DNA of 64,000 nucleotides from Enterobacteriaceae bacterium LSJC7. Lineage in GTDB: Bacteria > Pseudomonadota > Gammaproteobacteria > Enterobacterales > Enterobacteriaceae. The stretch spans positions 868,001-932,000 of the forward strand of contig AMFN01000003.1 of NCBI GenBank assembly GCA_000302695.1. Reading direction: 5' to 3'. Positions 1-10,504 of this stretch are shown here, piece after piece (positions within the stretch are counted from its first letter, which is position 1; each line of letters starts with the position of its first letter). Made by a program: the position numbers and the translations under genes. The notes below the pieces were generated by a model. The model searched no databases, was not told the origin of the DNA, and worked only from the letters and a program-made list of their open reading frames with translations.

Positions 1-339
1 GACCAGAATCAGCTCTGCGCCGTAGGCCTGCATTGCCGCACGGCGCTCAAGGCTCATGTTGTCCGGCATCACCAGCTTCATGCGGTAGCCTTTAAGCGCG
101 GCTATCATTGCCAGCGCAATGCCAGTATTGCCGCTGGTTGCCTCAATCAGCACGTCACCAGGCGCGATTTCACCGCGCGCCTCAGCCTGGTTAATCATAA
201 ACAGCGCGGCCCTGTCCTTCACAGAACCCGCCGGATTATTCCCTTCCAGCTTGACCCAGATTTCACTGCCGTTGTGCGGTGCCATACGCTGTAAACGAAC
301 CAGCGGTGTATTGCCAATAGTGCTTTCTAATGTGCTCAC
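1..339 (-). CDS. cysM: Cysteine synthase B (O-acetylserine sulfhydrylase B), N-terminal part
   Basis: PLP enzyme that makes cysteine from O-acetylserine and sulfide, and S-sulfocysteine from thiosulfate. The first 113 codons are present; the C-terminal two thirds lie beyond the window edge. The N-terminus reads VSTLESTIGNTPLVRLQRM, nearly the E. coli start, and begins with GTG at 339 as E. coli cysM does. The PLP-lysine region (SVKDRA-type) and the SGNTGIAL phosphate-binding segment follow. It lies downstream of cysA on the same strand, separated by a hairpin terminator, and belongs functionally with cysPTWA because thiosulfate imported by that system is its special substrate. CysB control is expected from the family but not shown here. 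Confidence 0.95.
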   Translation of the reverse strand, partial: MSTLESTIGNTPLVRLQRMAPHNGSEIWVKLEGNNPAGSVKDRAALFMINQAEARGEIAPGDVLIEATSGNTGIALAMIAALKGYRMKLVMPDNMSLERRAAMQAYGAELILV

Positions 340-355
340 GTGTGTGTGTCCATGC

Positions 356-382
356 ATGAAAAAAGCGGCCCTCCGGCCGCTT
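356..382 (-). terminator. Intrinsic terminator after cysA
   Basis: Reading the minus strand, an 8-bp perfect stem (AAGCGGCC/GGCCGCTT at 375-382 and 363-370) with a 4-base loop runs into a U-tract. It lies between cysA and cysM, so cysM probably gets much of its transcription from its own promoter or from read-through. Confidence 0.8.
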
Positions 383-461
383 GTTCTCAGGAAGATGGCG
401 AAACCTTCCGTCAAAATAATCAAACATCCGGGACTCGGCAAGCGCCTTTCCCGGCTTTCTT

Positions 462-1547
462 TCAGGCGCTCTGCGCTAGCGGCTGGCTCTGAATGCGCTC
501 CTGGCCGTGGTAAATGCGCGCATTTTGCAGGCCAACAAACAGGCGTTCACCGCGCTGCGGCACGCGCTCATCGCGCAGTACCACCGTCAGCGGCTCAGAA
601 CTCCAGCCCAGCGGCTGAACCACCAGCTGCATAAAGTGGCCGCGCGGACTGACTTCCAGTACCTGCACCGGCAGCGGCGAATCAAGGCTGGTACGGCGGC
701 TGACATCCACTTCCCACGGGCGCAGGAACAAATCCACCTCACCCTGCCATGACGGCGTAAAGCCAAGCGGCCAGCGGTGTGCGCCAACCTGGAACTGACC
801 GCCGTGAATAGTACCTGGCAAACAGTTCACCTCGCCGAGAAACTCCAGCACAAAACGGGTGGCCGGTTCACGCCAGACCTGTTCCGGCACGTCTGCCTGT
901 TCAATATTGCCCTGGCTCATCACCACCACCCGGTTAGCGACCTCCATCGCCTCTTCCTGGTCATGCGTCACGAACACGCTGGTAAACTTCAGTTCCTCAT
1001 GCAGCTCGCGCAGCCAGCGCCGCAGTTCTTTACGCACCTGGGCATCCAGCGCACCAAACGGCTCATCCAGCAGCAAAATCTGCGGCTCTACCGCCAGCGC
1101 ACGCGCTAACGCCACGCGCTGCTTCTGGCCGCCGGATAGCTGCGCCGGGAAGCGCTCAGCCAGGTGCGACAGTTGCACCATCTCCAGAAGCTTTGTCACT
1201 TTCTGGCGGATAGCGGCCGCATTCGGGCGCTCGCGCCGCGGCAGTACCGTCAGGCCAAACGCAATGTTGTCGAACACCGTCATGTGGCGAAACAGCGCAT
1301 AGTGCTGGAACACAAAGCCCACGCGCCGTTCGCGCGCGTGCAGGCGGCTTACATCGGTGCCGTGAAAGCTAATGCGCCCGCTGCTCTGGCTTTCCAGCCC
1401 GGCAATAATGCGCAGCAGCGTGGTTTTGCCGGAGCCAGACGGCCCCAGTAGCGCCACCATCTGGCCGGAAGGAATGTCCAGTGAGATATCGTTCAGCACC
1501 TGCGTGCGGCCAAAAGATTTTTTAATATTGCTTATCTCAATGCTCAT
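462..1547 (-). CDS. cysA: Sulfate/thiosulfate ABC transporter, ATP-binding subunit
   Basis: ATPase that powers sulfate and thiosulfate import with membrane subunits CysT and CysW. The 361 residues compare with 365 in E. coli. Walker A (GPSGSGKT) is at residues 35-42, the LSGGQ signature near 136, Walker B (ILLLDEP) near 160, and the switch histidine in VTHDQ follows. The C-terminal third is the regulatory TOBE-like domain. It overlaps the cysW stop by 11 bp, which indicates translational coupling, and is the last gene of the cysPTWA operon before a terminator. Confidence 0.97.
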   Translation of the reverse strand: MSIEISNIKKSFGRTQVLNDISLDIPSGQMVALLGPSGSGKTTLLRIIAGLESQSSGRISFHGTDVSRLHARERRVGFVFQHYALFRHMTVFDNIAFGLTVLPRRERPNAAAIRQKVTKLLEMVQLSHLAERFPAQLSGGQKQRVALARALAVEPQILLLDEPFGALDAQVRKELRRWLRELHEELKFTSVFVTHDQEEAMEVANRVVVMSQGNIEQADVPEQVWREPATRFVLEFLGEVNCLPGTIHGGQFQVGAHRWPLGFTPSWQGEVDLFLRPWEVDVSRRTSLDSPLPVQVLEVSPRGHFMQLVVQPLGWSSEPLTVVLRDERVPQRGERLFVGLQNARIYHGQERIQSQPLAQSA

Positions 1548-2409
1548 TATTCCCCTCCTGCTGCAGGCGCTTTTCCTGGTTATTCAGGCGCCACTGCAAT
1601 GCACTCTTTAAAAACAACGTCAGAATTGCCATCAGGGTCAGCAGCGCCGCGGCGGTAAACGACCCTACACTGTTGTAATCCTGCTCCAGCAATTCAATTT
1701 GCAGCGGCAGAGACAGCGTCTCGCCGCGAATCGAGCCTGAAACCACCGAAACCGCGCCAAACTCACCAATTGCGCGGGCGTTGGTCAGTACTACGCCGTA
1801 CAGCAGCGCCCAGCGGATGTTTGGCAAGGTGACACGGCGAAACATCTGCCAGCCGGAGGCACCGAGCAAGATCGCCGCCTCATCTTCCTGGCTGCCCTGG
1901 CTCATCATCACCGGCACCAGCTCGCGCACCACAAACGGACAGGTGACAAACACGGTAACCAGCACCATGCCAGGCCAGGAGAACATCACCTGAAGGTTAT
2001 GCTCATCCAGCCAGCCGCCAAGCGGACCGTTGCTGCCGTAAAACAGCAAATAAATAAGACCGGCAACCACCGGTGAGACGGCAAACGGAATATCCAGCAG
2101 CGTCAACAGCAGCTGGCGACCGGGAAAGTTAAAGCGCGTCACCAACCAGGCAAGCAGGATGCCAAACACCAGGTTTACCGGCACAGCAATCAGCGCGATT
2201 AACACGGTAAGCCAGATGGCGTGCAGCATGTCCGGGTCTGCCAGGTTTTGCAGGACCGGCATCAGGCCTTTGGAAAAAGCCTGCGCGAAGATGTAAATCA
2301 TCGGTACAACCAGCAGCAGGAAAGAAATCACCACGCCTGTGCCAATCAGCACCCATTTGCCCCAGTTCACGCCCGGCTTTGCACCATGCAGTTGTGTTAC
2401 GTAAGACAT
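1537..2409 (-). CDS. cysW: Sulfate/thiosulfate ABC transporter permease CysW
   Basis: Inner-membrane permease that forms the channel heterodimer with CysT. The 290 residues match the family length (291 in E. coli). There are about six hydrophobic segments, and the EAA coupling loop that contacts CysA ([11 protein letters not shown]) lies in the second half. The sequence from about residue 45 onward is nearly identical to E. coli; only the N-terminal 20 residues diverge. It overlaps cysT by one base and cysA by 11, so the operon is tightly packed. Confidence 0.97.
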   Translation of the reverse strand: MSYVTQLHGAKPGVNWGKWVLIGTGVVISFLLLVVPMIYIFAQAFSKGLMPVLQNLADPDMLHAIWLTVLIALIAVPVNLVFGILLAWLVTRFNFPGRQLLLTLLDIPFAVSPVVAGLIYLLFYGSNGPLGGWLDEHNLQVMFSWPGMVLVTVFVTCPFVVRELVPVMMSQGSQEDEAAILLGASGWQMFRRVTLPNIRWALLYGVVLTNARAIGEFGAVSVVSGSIRGETLSLPLQIELLEQDYNSVGSFTAAALLTLMAILTLFLKSALQWRLNNQEKRLQQEGNNEH

Positions 2410-3242
2410 CAGTGTCCCCCCAGGCGGTGCCCAAAGCGGCTTTGCAACGTGTTAATGCTAAACAGCAACAGCAGCGAGGCGGCAAGGATAACCGACGCCA
2501 CCGCACTCGCCGCCGGGTAGTCAAACTCTTGCAGGCGAATGAAAATCATCAGTGAAGTCACTTCTGTCTTCCAGGCAATGTTACCGGCAATAAAGATAAC
2601 CGCGCCAAACTCACCAAGGCTGCGGGTAAACGACAGCGCCACACCGGCTGTCAGCGCCGGAGACAGTTCCGGTAACACCACGCGGCGAAAGCTCTGCCAG
2701 CGGCTGGCACCGAGCGTCTGCGCCGCCTCTTCATACTCTGGCCCCAGCTCTTCAAGCACCGGCTGCACGGTACGCACCACAAACGGAATGCTGGTGAAGG
2801 CCATCGCGACTGCAATGCCAAGCCAGGTGTAAGTCACTTTGATATCCAGGTGCGCCAGCCACTGCCCGTAGATGCCGTTAACGGAAAACAGCGACGCCAG
2901 CGTCAGACCCGCCACCGCCGTCGGCAGGGCAAACGGTAAATCCATCAGCGCATCCAGCAGGCTGCGGCCTGGAAACTGATAGCGAGTCAGCACCCAGGCC
3001 ATCAGCATGCCGAAAAAGCCGTTAAAAATGGAGGCCACCGCCGCAGACAAGAGCGTTACCTTATAGGCGGCCACGACCTGCGGGTTGGTAATCACCTCCC
3101 AGTACTGCGCCCAGCTCATTTGCGCAAGCTGCATCACCAGCGCGCTGAGTGGCAACAGCAGGATCAGGCACACAAACAACAGACTGGTGCCCAGGCTTAG
3201 CGTGAAGCCTGGCAGCACGCGGCGTGACGAGGCAGCAAACAT
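2409..3242 (-). CDS. cysT: Sulfate/thiosulfate ABC transporter permease CysT (CysU)
   Basis: Second permease subunit of the sulfate/thiosulfate importer. 277 residues, the usual length. An N-terminal transmembrane helix is at about residues 18-40, followed by further membrane segments and the EAA motif EEAAQTLGASRW that docks on CysA. Its ATG overlaps the cysP stop codon by one base and its own stop overlaps the cysW start. Also named cysU in some annotations. Confidence 0.97.
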   Translation of the reverse strand: MFAASSRRVLPGFTLSLGTSLLFVCLILLLPLSALVMQLAQMSWAQYWEVITNPQVVAAYKVTLLSAAVASIFNGFFGMLMAWVLTRYQFPGRSLLDALMDLPFALPTAVAGLTLASLFSVNGIYGQWLAHLDIKVTYTWLGIAVAMAFTSIPFVVRTVQPVLEELGPEYEEAAQTLGASRWQSFRRVVLPELSPALTAGVALSFTRSLGEFGAVIFIAGNIAWKTEVTSLMIFIRLQEFDYPAASAVASVILAASLLLLFSINTLQSRFGHRLGGH

Positions 3243-4258
3243 TAACTGCGCCCCGCTGCCAGCAGTTTGTCCAGCTCACCGCCGCTGTTGAAGTGCGTTT
3301 TCATCACCTCAGGCCAGCTACCGAACTGTTTTTCGACGCGAAACAGTTCAGTCTGCGGGAAGCGGTCTTTGAGCTTGTCCATCAGTTGCGGGTTGTTCAC
3401 CCGGTAGTAATAATTGGTGATAATTTCCTGCGCCTGCGGACTGTAGAGATAGTTCAGGTAGGCTTTCGCCGCCTTTTCCGTGCCGTTGGCTTTCACGTTT
3501 TTATCCACCCAGGCCACCGGAAATTCGGCGAGAATATTCACCTTTGGCACCACCACTTCGTAGCCGTCTTTTGCATACTGATTGCGAATGGTATTCACCT
3601 CAGACTCAAAGCTAATCAGCACATCGCCCAAGCCACGCTCAACAAAGCTTGTGGTCGCCCCACGCCCGCCGGTGTCAAACACCTCAACGTTTTTCAAAAA
3701 GCGTGTCATGTATTGCTCGGTTTTGGCCTTATCGCCACCGTCGGCTTTATCGGCAGCGCCCCACGCGGCAAGATACGTATAGCGGGCGTTACCGGAGGTT
3801 TTCGGGTTAGGGAAAATGAGTTTTACATCAGAGCGCACAAGATCGCTCCAGTCGTGAATATTCTTTGGGTTCCCCTTACGCACCAGGAACGCCATGGTGG
3901 AATAGAACGGTGAGCTGTGATTTGGCAGGCGGTTTTGCCAGTCGGCGGCAACGAGTTTGCCGCGATCGTGCAGGATCTGCACGTCGGTCACCTGGTTATA
4001 GGTGACAACATCCGCTTTCAGGCCCTGCAAAATGGACAGTGCCTGTTTTGACGAACCACCGTGAGATTGCTTAATGGTGAGTTTATCGCCGCCGTTTTCC
4101 TGCGCCCACTGCTGTTCAAAAGGCGGATTCAGCGCGCTAAAAAGCTCGCGCGAGACATCATAGGAGCTATTGAGTAGCTCGGTTGCCTGAGCCTGCCCTA
4201 CCAGCAGCAGCGTAGCAGCAAGCGCGTTCCTTACATAGTTGACTGATGTAGCGGCCAT
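3242..4258 (-). CDS. cysP: Periplasmic thiosulfate-binding protein
   Basis: Solute-binding protein that delivers thiosulfate (and sulfate) to CysTWA. 338 residues with a Sec signal peptide ending at about QAQA (residue 25), then the mature start [13 protein letters not shown], typical of the family. The N-terminal signal differs from E. coli while the mature protein is closely conserved. It is the first gene of the operon, and the 160-bp region upstream should hold the CysB-dependent promoter. The start was chosen for the signal peptide and the AGGGTGGG ribosome site just upstream. Confidence 0.97.
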   Translation of the reverse strand: MAATSVNYVRNALAATLLLVGQAQATELLNSSYDVSRELFSALNPPFEQQWAQENGGDKLTIKQSHGGSSKQALSILQGLKADVVTYNQVTDVQILHDRGKLVAADWQNRLPNHSSPFYSTMAFLVRKGNPKNIHDWSDLVRSDVKLIFPNPKTSGNARYTYLAAWGAADKADGGDKAKTEQYMTRFLKNVEVFDTGGRGATTSFVERGLGDVLISFESEVNTIRNQYAKDGYEVVVPKVNILAEFPVAWVDKNVKANGTEKAAKAYLNYLYSPQAQEIITNYYYRVNNPQLMDKLKDRFPQTELFRVEKQFGSWPEVMKTHFNSGGELDKLLAAGRS

Positions 4259-4375
4259 TTCCCACCCTTATAAACATAACGCCAAAAACCGAAATTACGG
4301 TTATCAGTTTATTTATAACGAGTAGTAAAACAGTAACGCTTTTATATACCGTTTGGTGATTTACAAGCGCAAAAG
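4259..4375 (-). promoter_or_regulatory. Putative cysP promoter region (CysB-controlled)
   Basis: AT-rich stretch upstream of cysP in an otherwise GC-rich context, with TATAAA-type hexamers on the minus strand near 4310-4320 and 4340-4350. In enterics the cysPTWAM promoter is activated by CysB with acetylserine. That is family knowledge; I could not delimit CysB half-sites with certainty. Confidence 0.4.
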
Positions 4376-4377
4376 AA

Positions 4378-4413
4378 TATAAGGCCGCCAGCGCAGAAAA
4401 ATGCGCGGGCGGC
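4378..4413 (-). terminator. Hairpin after yfeX
   Basis: Long hairpin on the minus strand just past the yfeX stop: twelve-base arms at 4402-4413 and 4384-4395 with one mismatch and a six-base loop. The U-rich tail is interrupted (TTATATTCTTTT), so it may terminate only partly. Confidence 0.45.
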
Positions 4414-4421
4414 AGGCGGAA

Positions 4422-5321
4422 TTACAGCGAAAGCAGGGTATCGAGGGAGGGAGCAAACCAGTACGCGCCGGTCACCGGTTTGGTGAAGCGCAGCATGGCA
4501 TCACGCTTGCCATCAAGCTCGCCAAACATGCTCAGAAGCTGCTGCTCAATGTTATGCAGGCGGGCGCAGTAGGCAATGAAGTACAGGCCGTGGGTACCGC
4601 TGGCGGTGCCGTAGGGCAGGCTCTGGCGCACAATCTTCAGACCCGCGCCATTTTCTTTCAGATCCACACGCCCGAGGTGCGAAATATCCAGACGTTCCTC
4701 ACCTTCGAGCTCTTCGTTGGCCACTTTAGTGCGCCCGATGATTTTCTCTTGTTCAGACACGCTAAAGCGGTTGAACTGCGCCAGGTTATGTTCCCAGCGC
4801 TGGGTCAGCACATAGCTGCCGCCGTCATCCACACCACCGTTGATAACCGCCACGCTGCGGCGCAATGCTTCGCCGGTTGGGTTTTCGGTGCCATCCACAA
4901 AGCCGCTGAGATCGCGCTCTTCAACCCAGCGGAAACCGTGCACTTCGTCTTCAATCTTGAGCGTATCGCCAAACGCTGCCAGTGCGGCCTGGGCTGCGCT
5001 GAAGTTCACATCATGGCGCCAGGAGAGGATATGAATCATCACATCATGCTGCGTGGCCGGGGCCAGCCCTTTACCGAGCGGGGTGAAGTTCTTCAGTTCT
5101 TCTGCCCCTTGAGCGCCGCTTAAATCACGCCACAGGTCGTGGCCAAACGCCACCGTTGCACCAACACGCGCATCGGGAAATTGCTGTTGCAGGGCGTCCA
5201 GCTGCTGGATAAATGTTTTACAACCTTGCTTAAGCGCGGCTATATCGCCCTGAAAACGTGCCTCAAGCCAAATGGCGGCACGACAATGTTCTGGCAAAAT
5301 GCCACTCTGCACCCGGGACAT
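4422..5321 (-). CDS. yfeX: DyP-type haem peroxidase YfeX
   Basis: Cytoplasmic dye-decolorizing-type peroxidase. In E. coli it oxidises porphyrinogens, and a deferrochelatase role is disputed. 299 residues, identical in length to E. coli. The family GxxDG motif is seen as GFVDGTENP near residue 140, giving the distal aspartate, and the C-terminal haem-pocket block ([16 protein letters not shown]) is intact. The start [12 protein letters not shown] was chosen over an in-frame codon nine residues upstream because a GGAGGA ribosome site (minus strand, 5325-5330) precedes it and it matches E. coli. It follows yfeZ and yfeY on the same strand, as in E. coli. Confidence 0.96.
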   Translation of the reverse strand: MSRVQSGILPEHCRAAIWLEARFQGDIAALKQGCKTFIQQLDALQQQFPDARVGATVAFGHDLWRDLSGAQGAEELKNFTPLGKGLAPATQHDVMIHILSWRHDVNFSAAQAALAAFGDTLKIEDEVHGFRWVEERDLSGFVDGTENPTGEALRRSVAVINGGVDDGGSYVLTQRWEHNLAQFNRFSVSEQEKIIGRTKVANEELEGEERLDISHLGRVDLKENGAGLKIVRQSLPYGTASGTHGLYFIAYCARLHNIEQQLLSMFGELDGKRDAMLRFTKPVTGAYWFAPSLDTLLSL

Positions 5322-5428
5322 GACTCCTCCTGACGAACAAAAAGCCACCGGCGGTGGCGTAACTGGGGGGTTATTGTATGGACTTATCGCGCCGCTGCTT
5401 TGCGGCGGCGCAAAAATGCGCGAGGATT

Positions 5429-5992
5429 TTACCGGTGCCAGACAATTTTGGTAAGCGTCCAGTTCTTTAATGTGTCGTCTGGTGGGATAAGACCTTCTGG
5501 CCCACGCCAGTCGCCGCTGAACTGGTAGTTAAGATGATTACTCTGTGGCGCTTTACATTCCACTATCTGCGCATCCAGCCCAACACCGGGCTGGCAGGCA
5601 CCAAAGGCTTTGCTGTAAAGCTCGCTAAACGGCGTGCCGATTTTCACTCCGCTGTCGGTTTCTATGTCCTTATCCAGCACCTCAATGCGGCTGACCTTGC
5701 CGTTCTCGCCGTTAAACAGCAGTGCCGTTTTATCGTCTTTGAAGGCTTCGTAATAGCTCGCCGGCTGGCCTGCGACAATGCGCATGCCACGTACCAACCG
5801 GTAATCACCATTGAGCCCCTCGGCAATGGCCGCTTCATCCATTGCCGTCTCCCCCGTCACACCGCCAACGCCCTGCTCGCTTACCGTGACCGGGGAGCCA
5901 AACCAGTTCCATGGCGCCATGCGCGACAGGGTGGAACACCCACTGAGCAGCACCACCATGCCGCCCGCGAAAACCAGATGCATCACTTTCAT
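5429..5992 (-). CDS. yfeY: Lipoprotein YfeY
   Basis: Outer-membrane-type lipoprotein of unknown function; the E. coli gene belongs to the sigma-E regulon. 187 residues. A hydrophobic signal ends in a lipobox (LLSGC, cysteine near residue 18) and is followed by [16 protein letters not shown], close to E. coli. The C-terminal half ([33 protein letters not shown]) is well conserved. The frame stays open upstream to 6307, but lipobox position and homology fix the start at 5992. I looked for a sigma-E promoter upstream and found none convincing. Confidence 0.93.
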   Translation of the reverse strand: MKVMHLVFAGGMVVLLSGCSTLSRMAPWNWFGSPVTVSEQGVGGVTGETAMDEAAIAEGLNGDYRLVRGMRIVAGQPASYYEAFKDDKTALLFNGENGKVSRIEVLDKDIETDSGVKIGTPFSELYSKAFGACQPGVGLDAQIVECKAPQSNHLNYQFSGDWRGPEGLIPPDDTLKNWTLTKIVWHR

Positions 5993-6051
5993 TAATCTGT
6001 CCTTTTCATCATCTTGAGCAGTAAAGTCCCTGCGGCGCAAAAAGTGTTGCC

Positions 6052-6489
6052 TCAGTCCTGCCCCGTGGAAAAACAGGCCCGTAGATAGCGGCTCGTTGCC
6101 AGCCACCCAAGGGCGAAAAGATCCAGCACTATCAGCAACATCGCAACGATACCGCTCGTTTCGTTCTGTAACACGAGTGTTAACTGCCAGATCAGTAGCG
6201 CCAATTGTGCCACGATAAGCACATATTGCCATGCCCGCCACAGCCGCGGGAAATGCTGGCGTCGGCCGCTGAGTAAAAACGCCGCGGCTGCAGGCAGGCC
6301 TGCGCACAACCCCAACCAGAACGCCTGCCGGTCGGGATAAAACAGCGACAATATTGCCTCACCCTGCTCGCGCGACGCGCCCGCAACCACCAGCAGCACC
6401 CAGGTCCGCGCTTGCAGCACCAGCACCAGCCAGAACAGCCACGGCAGCTTCAGGTGGCCATTATCATCATAATTCGAGGGATAACACAT
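6052..6489 (-). CDS. yfeZ: DUF2919 inner-membrane protein YfeZ
   Basis: Small integral membrane protein of unknown function. 145 residues (E. coli about 150) with four hydrophobic segments at roughly residues 15-37, 58-72, 86-107 and 112-132 and the N-terminal CYPSNYDDNGHLKLP box typical of the DUF2919 family. It sits first in a yfeZ-yfeY-yfeX row. No catalytic motif is visible. Confidence 0.9.
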   Translation of the reverse strand: MCYPSNYDDNGHLKLPWLFWLVLVLQARTWVLLVVAGASREQGEAILSLFYPDRQAFWLGLCAGLPAAAAFLLSGRRQHFPRLWRAWQYVLIVAQLALLIWQLTLVLQNETSGIVAMLLIVLDLFALGWLATSRYLRACFSTGQD

Positions 6490-6494
6490 TAATT

Positions 6495-6512
6495 GTTAAG
6501 GTTGCCGTAAGA
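6495..6512 (+). promoter_or_regulatory. Direct repeat TAAG-N7-TAAG upstream of the OB-fold gene
   Basis: Two TAAG half-sites at 6497-6500 and 6508-6511, 11 bp apart (one helical turn), in the divergent region between yfeZ and the YgiW-type gene. Spacing and core resemble PmrA/QseB-type response-regulator sites. E. coli ygiW lies next to qseBC. No regulator gene is next to this copy, so this is suggestive only. Confidence 0.25.
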
Positions 6513-6587
6513 ATGAGGGAGCAGAGTATGGCATTGTAAAGGTTACACACACCAGCTATGCAACTATTCTAGGTACGGAGATTAACA

Positions 6588-6983
6588 ATGAAAAAACATA
6601 TCCTGGCGCTTCTACTGACTACCGCAGCAATCACCGCAGCCCCGGCCCTGGCGCAAAATGGCGGCTTCAATGGCCCGGCAGGCACCACCACTAGCCAGCA
6701 ACAAGGCGGTTTTAACGGGCCTGATGTGGCCACAACCACCGTTGAGCAAGCCAAAAGCATGCGCGACGACAGCTGGGTGGTACTGGAAGGCAATCTCGTG
6801 CGTAAAGTAGGCGATGAGTTGTATGAGTTTCGCGACCGCAGCGGCACCATTAATGTAGAGATTGATGATAAAGACTGGCGTGGCCTGACGGTTAATCCTC
6901 AGGACAAGGTCCGTCTTGAAGGTGAAGTGGATAAAGACTGGAATTCAGTAGAAATCGACGTAAAACGCATCACTAAGCCCTGA
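6588..6983 (+). CDS. YgiW/YdeI-family periplasmic stress-tolerance OB-fold protein
   Basis: Secreted bacterial OB-fold (BOF) protein; family members are linked to tolerance of peroxide, cadmium, acid or antimicrobial peptides. 131 residues. The signal peptide is at 1-22 (ending APALA), then two short repeats QNGGFNGP and QQGGFNGPD, then the domain with the conserved blocks VEQAKSMRDDSWVVLEGN and the near-identical C-terminus VDKDWNSVEIDVK. It is closer to YgiW than to other families, but it is not in the ygiW-qseBC context, so I leave the symbol blank. A strong terminator follows. Confidence 0.9.
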   Translation: MKKHILALLLTTAAITAAPALAQNGGFNGPAGTTTSQQQGGFNGPDVATTTVEQAKSMRDDSWVVLEGNLVRKVGDELYEFRDRSGTINVEIDDKDWRGLTVNPQDKVRLEGEVDKDWNSVEIDVKRITKP

Positions 6984-7015
6984 TACTGACATTTGTTTTC
7001 CCGTTCGTCCCTTTT

Positions 7016-7046
7016 GCGCCAGGCACTGTTGCCTGGCGCTTTTTTT
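7016..7046 (+). terminator. Intrinsic terminator after the OB-fold gene
   Basis: Ten-base perfect stem (GCGCCAGGCA/TGCCTGGCGC) with a CTGT loop and seven T. It lies between converging genes, and its T-tract overlaps the ypeA stop codon. Confidence 0.9.
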
Positions 7047-7470
7047 AATATTCGTCGTCTTCAATCAGGCGTCGGCCCAGGCTCACCACGTCCTGGTGTT
7101 CGTAGCCAAGACGCTCATACATGCCGAGCACAACATCGTTATCTTCGCGCACCATAATCTGAATTTTGGGGCAGCCGCGGGCAATAAGCTTTTTCTCCAG
7201 CCGGCTTAACATGGCATTCGCAATCCCGCGCCCGCGAAACTCAGGGTGCACGCCAAGGTAATAGGCCGAGCCGCGATGACCATCGTAACCGCCCATAATA
7301 GAACCGACGATTTCACCGCCGACTTCAGCAACCAGGAACAGCTCAGGCGAGTGATTCATTTTGCGTTCAATATCCATTTCAGGATCGTTCCACGGGCGCA
7401 GCAAATCGCAGCGCTCCCAGAGCGTGATCACTTCTTCAAAATCATCCTGACGAAAGATGCGTATTTCCAT
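7045..7470 (-). CDS. ypeA: GNAT acetyltransferase YpeA
   Basis: Small GCN5-related N-acetyltransferase, substrate unknown. 141 residues, the same length as E. coli. The acetyl-CoA pyrophosphate loop appears as [16 protein letters not shown] (about residues 73-88), matching the R/Q-x-x-G-x-G/A signature, and the C-terminal LGYEH strand is conserved. Convergent with the OB-fold gene and divergent from amiA, as in E. coli, where ypeA also neighbours amiA. Confidence 0.95.
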   Translation of the reverse strand: MEIRIFRQDDFEEVITLWERCDLLRPWNDPEMDIERKMNHSPELFLVAEVGGEIVGSIMGGYDGHRGSAYYLGVHPEFRGRGIANAMLSRLEKKLIARGCPKIQIMVREDNDVVLGMYERLGYEHQDVVSLGRRLIEDDEY

Positions 7471-7780
7471 AGGGTTGCCTGCCTTAAGACGCCAAAATAG
7501 TAATTATGGTAGTTACTGGAAAAATAGCCCATATCTTAACTTACTTCACGCATAATAGTGGCATAATACATGGCTGCCGCGCCCTGAAATAAAAAGCAAA
7601 ACATTTGCCGTTAAAATCAGGTCGTTTCGCGGAGAATGTTACGCTATAACTCCAGACTGTAAGATAACTCCCCGTTCTTAGCGCCGCATGACCAAAAACA
7701 TTACGCACCGTTTGCCTGCATCCGGTCAGCAGCTGGCGCTATGTCGTTAAAGGGAAGTCTCAGATAAATAACAGGGCCGT
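7471..7780. other. ypeA-amiA divergent intergenic region
   Basis: 310 bases without a gene. It must contain divergent promoters for ypeA and the amiA-hemF pair. I see no convincing operator, small open frame with a ribosome site, or stable hairpin ending in a U-tract. Confidence 0.4.
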
Positions 7781-9552
<1,772 letters not shown>

Positions 9553-9810
9553 CCACCACCCGCTGCACTCTGGCCGCTCAACGTCACTTTTGGCGGCCTG
9601 TTTCCTTAAAATCATTTTTATTTATTTCAGAGCATTTCCCAAAAATTCCCGCATTTTTCTTTCTCTATTTTATATTCACCCATTTTCGCGAGATTAAATA
9701 TCGCAGCATTAATAACACGCATTTTTCGCTTTGTTGTCCCTCTGTTCGTGCAACATGAAGTGCAGATATACTACTTCCTGAATGGAATGAACAACCTGAA
9801 GGGAACACCA

Positions 9811-10380
9811 ATGACTAAATATCCCCTTTTCATTACCGCTGTTCTGGCGCTATTTCTGAGCGGCTGCGACAACAGTGATAAGGCCACCTCTGAAGCGCCC
9901 GGCAATGCCGCCAGCGCCACGGCGACCTCAAGCCAGCCGACTGCGCCCGCCACACAAGCCCCCGCCCCGCTGTCTACCGGCAACGGCGAAGATATCAAAA
10001 CCGATCTCAGCGCAATGGGCGAAATCATCAATAACAACGAAGCGGAAGTGAATAAACTGCGTGAGAACGTGCAGTGGTTTAACGACAAAGACGAACAGGG
10101 CATGTTGCAGGAGACGCTGGCTAAGTCGCGTAAATTGCAGGAAAGCGCCAACCGTCAATTACTGGCGCTGAAGCTTAAAAGCGAAGAAGGTCAGGCGCTG
10201 CGGGTCAAAATGGTCGATGCCAATAAACTGGCGATAAAAATGGCAGAGCTGGCCGGGCAGGAAAACGTCAGCGACAGCGATAAACAAGAGCTTGAAGCGC
10301 TTGGCAAAGAGTTCCTTGCACTGCAAATGGAAACCATGCAGGACGTGAACGCGCTGGCCGTTGAGTACGACTGGAAATAA
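9811..10380 (+). CDS. Unrecognised lipoprotein with helical domain
   Basis: I do not recognise this protein. 189 residues. A signal peptide with lipobox LFLSGC puts the lipidated cysteine at residue 19; the next residues are DNSD, and Asp at +2 would favour inner-membrane retention. An Ala/Pro/Thr-rich linker covers about residues 30-57. The rest is charged and strongly helical, probably coiled coil, with no cysteines and no catalytic motif. The start at 9811 was chosen for the signal peptide; the frame is open 21 codons further upstream. It is monocistronic with a perfect palindromic terminator and occupies the position of eut in E. coli, so it is clade-specific. Confidence 0.8.
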   Translation: MTKYPLFITAVLALFLSGCDNSDKATSEAPGNAASATATSSQPTAPATQAPAPLSTGNGEDIKTDLSAMGEIINNNEAEVNKLRENVQWFNDKDEQGMLQETLAKSRKLQESANRQLLALKLKSEEGQALRVKMVDANKLAIKMAELAGQENVSDSDKQELEALGKEFLALQMETMQDVNALAVEYDWK

Positions 10381-10438
10381 TCACGCTACCTACACCTGAG
10401 CGAAAACGTTAACAGCGTCCCTTCTACATTGTTAAACG

Positions 10439-10470
10439 CATGGCGGGGGCTTAAGCCCCCGCCATGTTTT
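10439..10470. terminator. Bidirectional terminator between lipoprotein gene and maeB
   Basis: Perfect 28-base palindrome at 10439-10466, flanked by TTTT on the plus strand. It lies in the 124-bp gap between two converging genes and can serve both. Confidence 0.8.
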
Positions 10471-10504
10471 ACCAGAACGACGCATGCCGCCCGCTCTTTA
10501 GCGT

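Noticed and set aside
5993-6051. Sigma-E promoter for yfeY
   Set aside because: A GGGACTT-like hexamer is present but no matching -10 at proper spacing.
5993-6307. N-terminal extension of yfeY by 105 codons
   Set aside because: Would bury the lipobox and overlap yfeZ; the short form matches E. coli and has a normal signal peptide.
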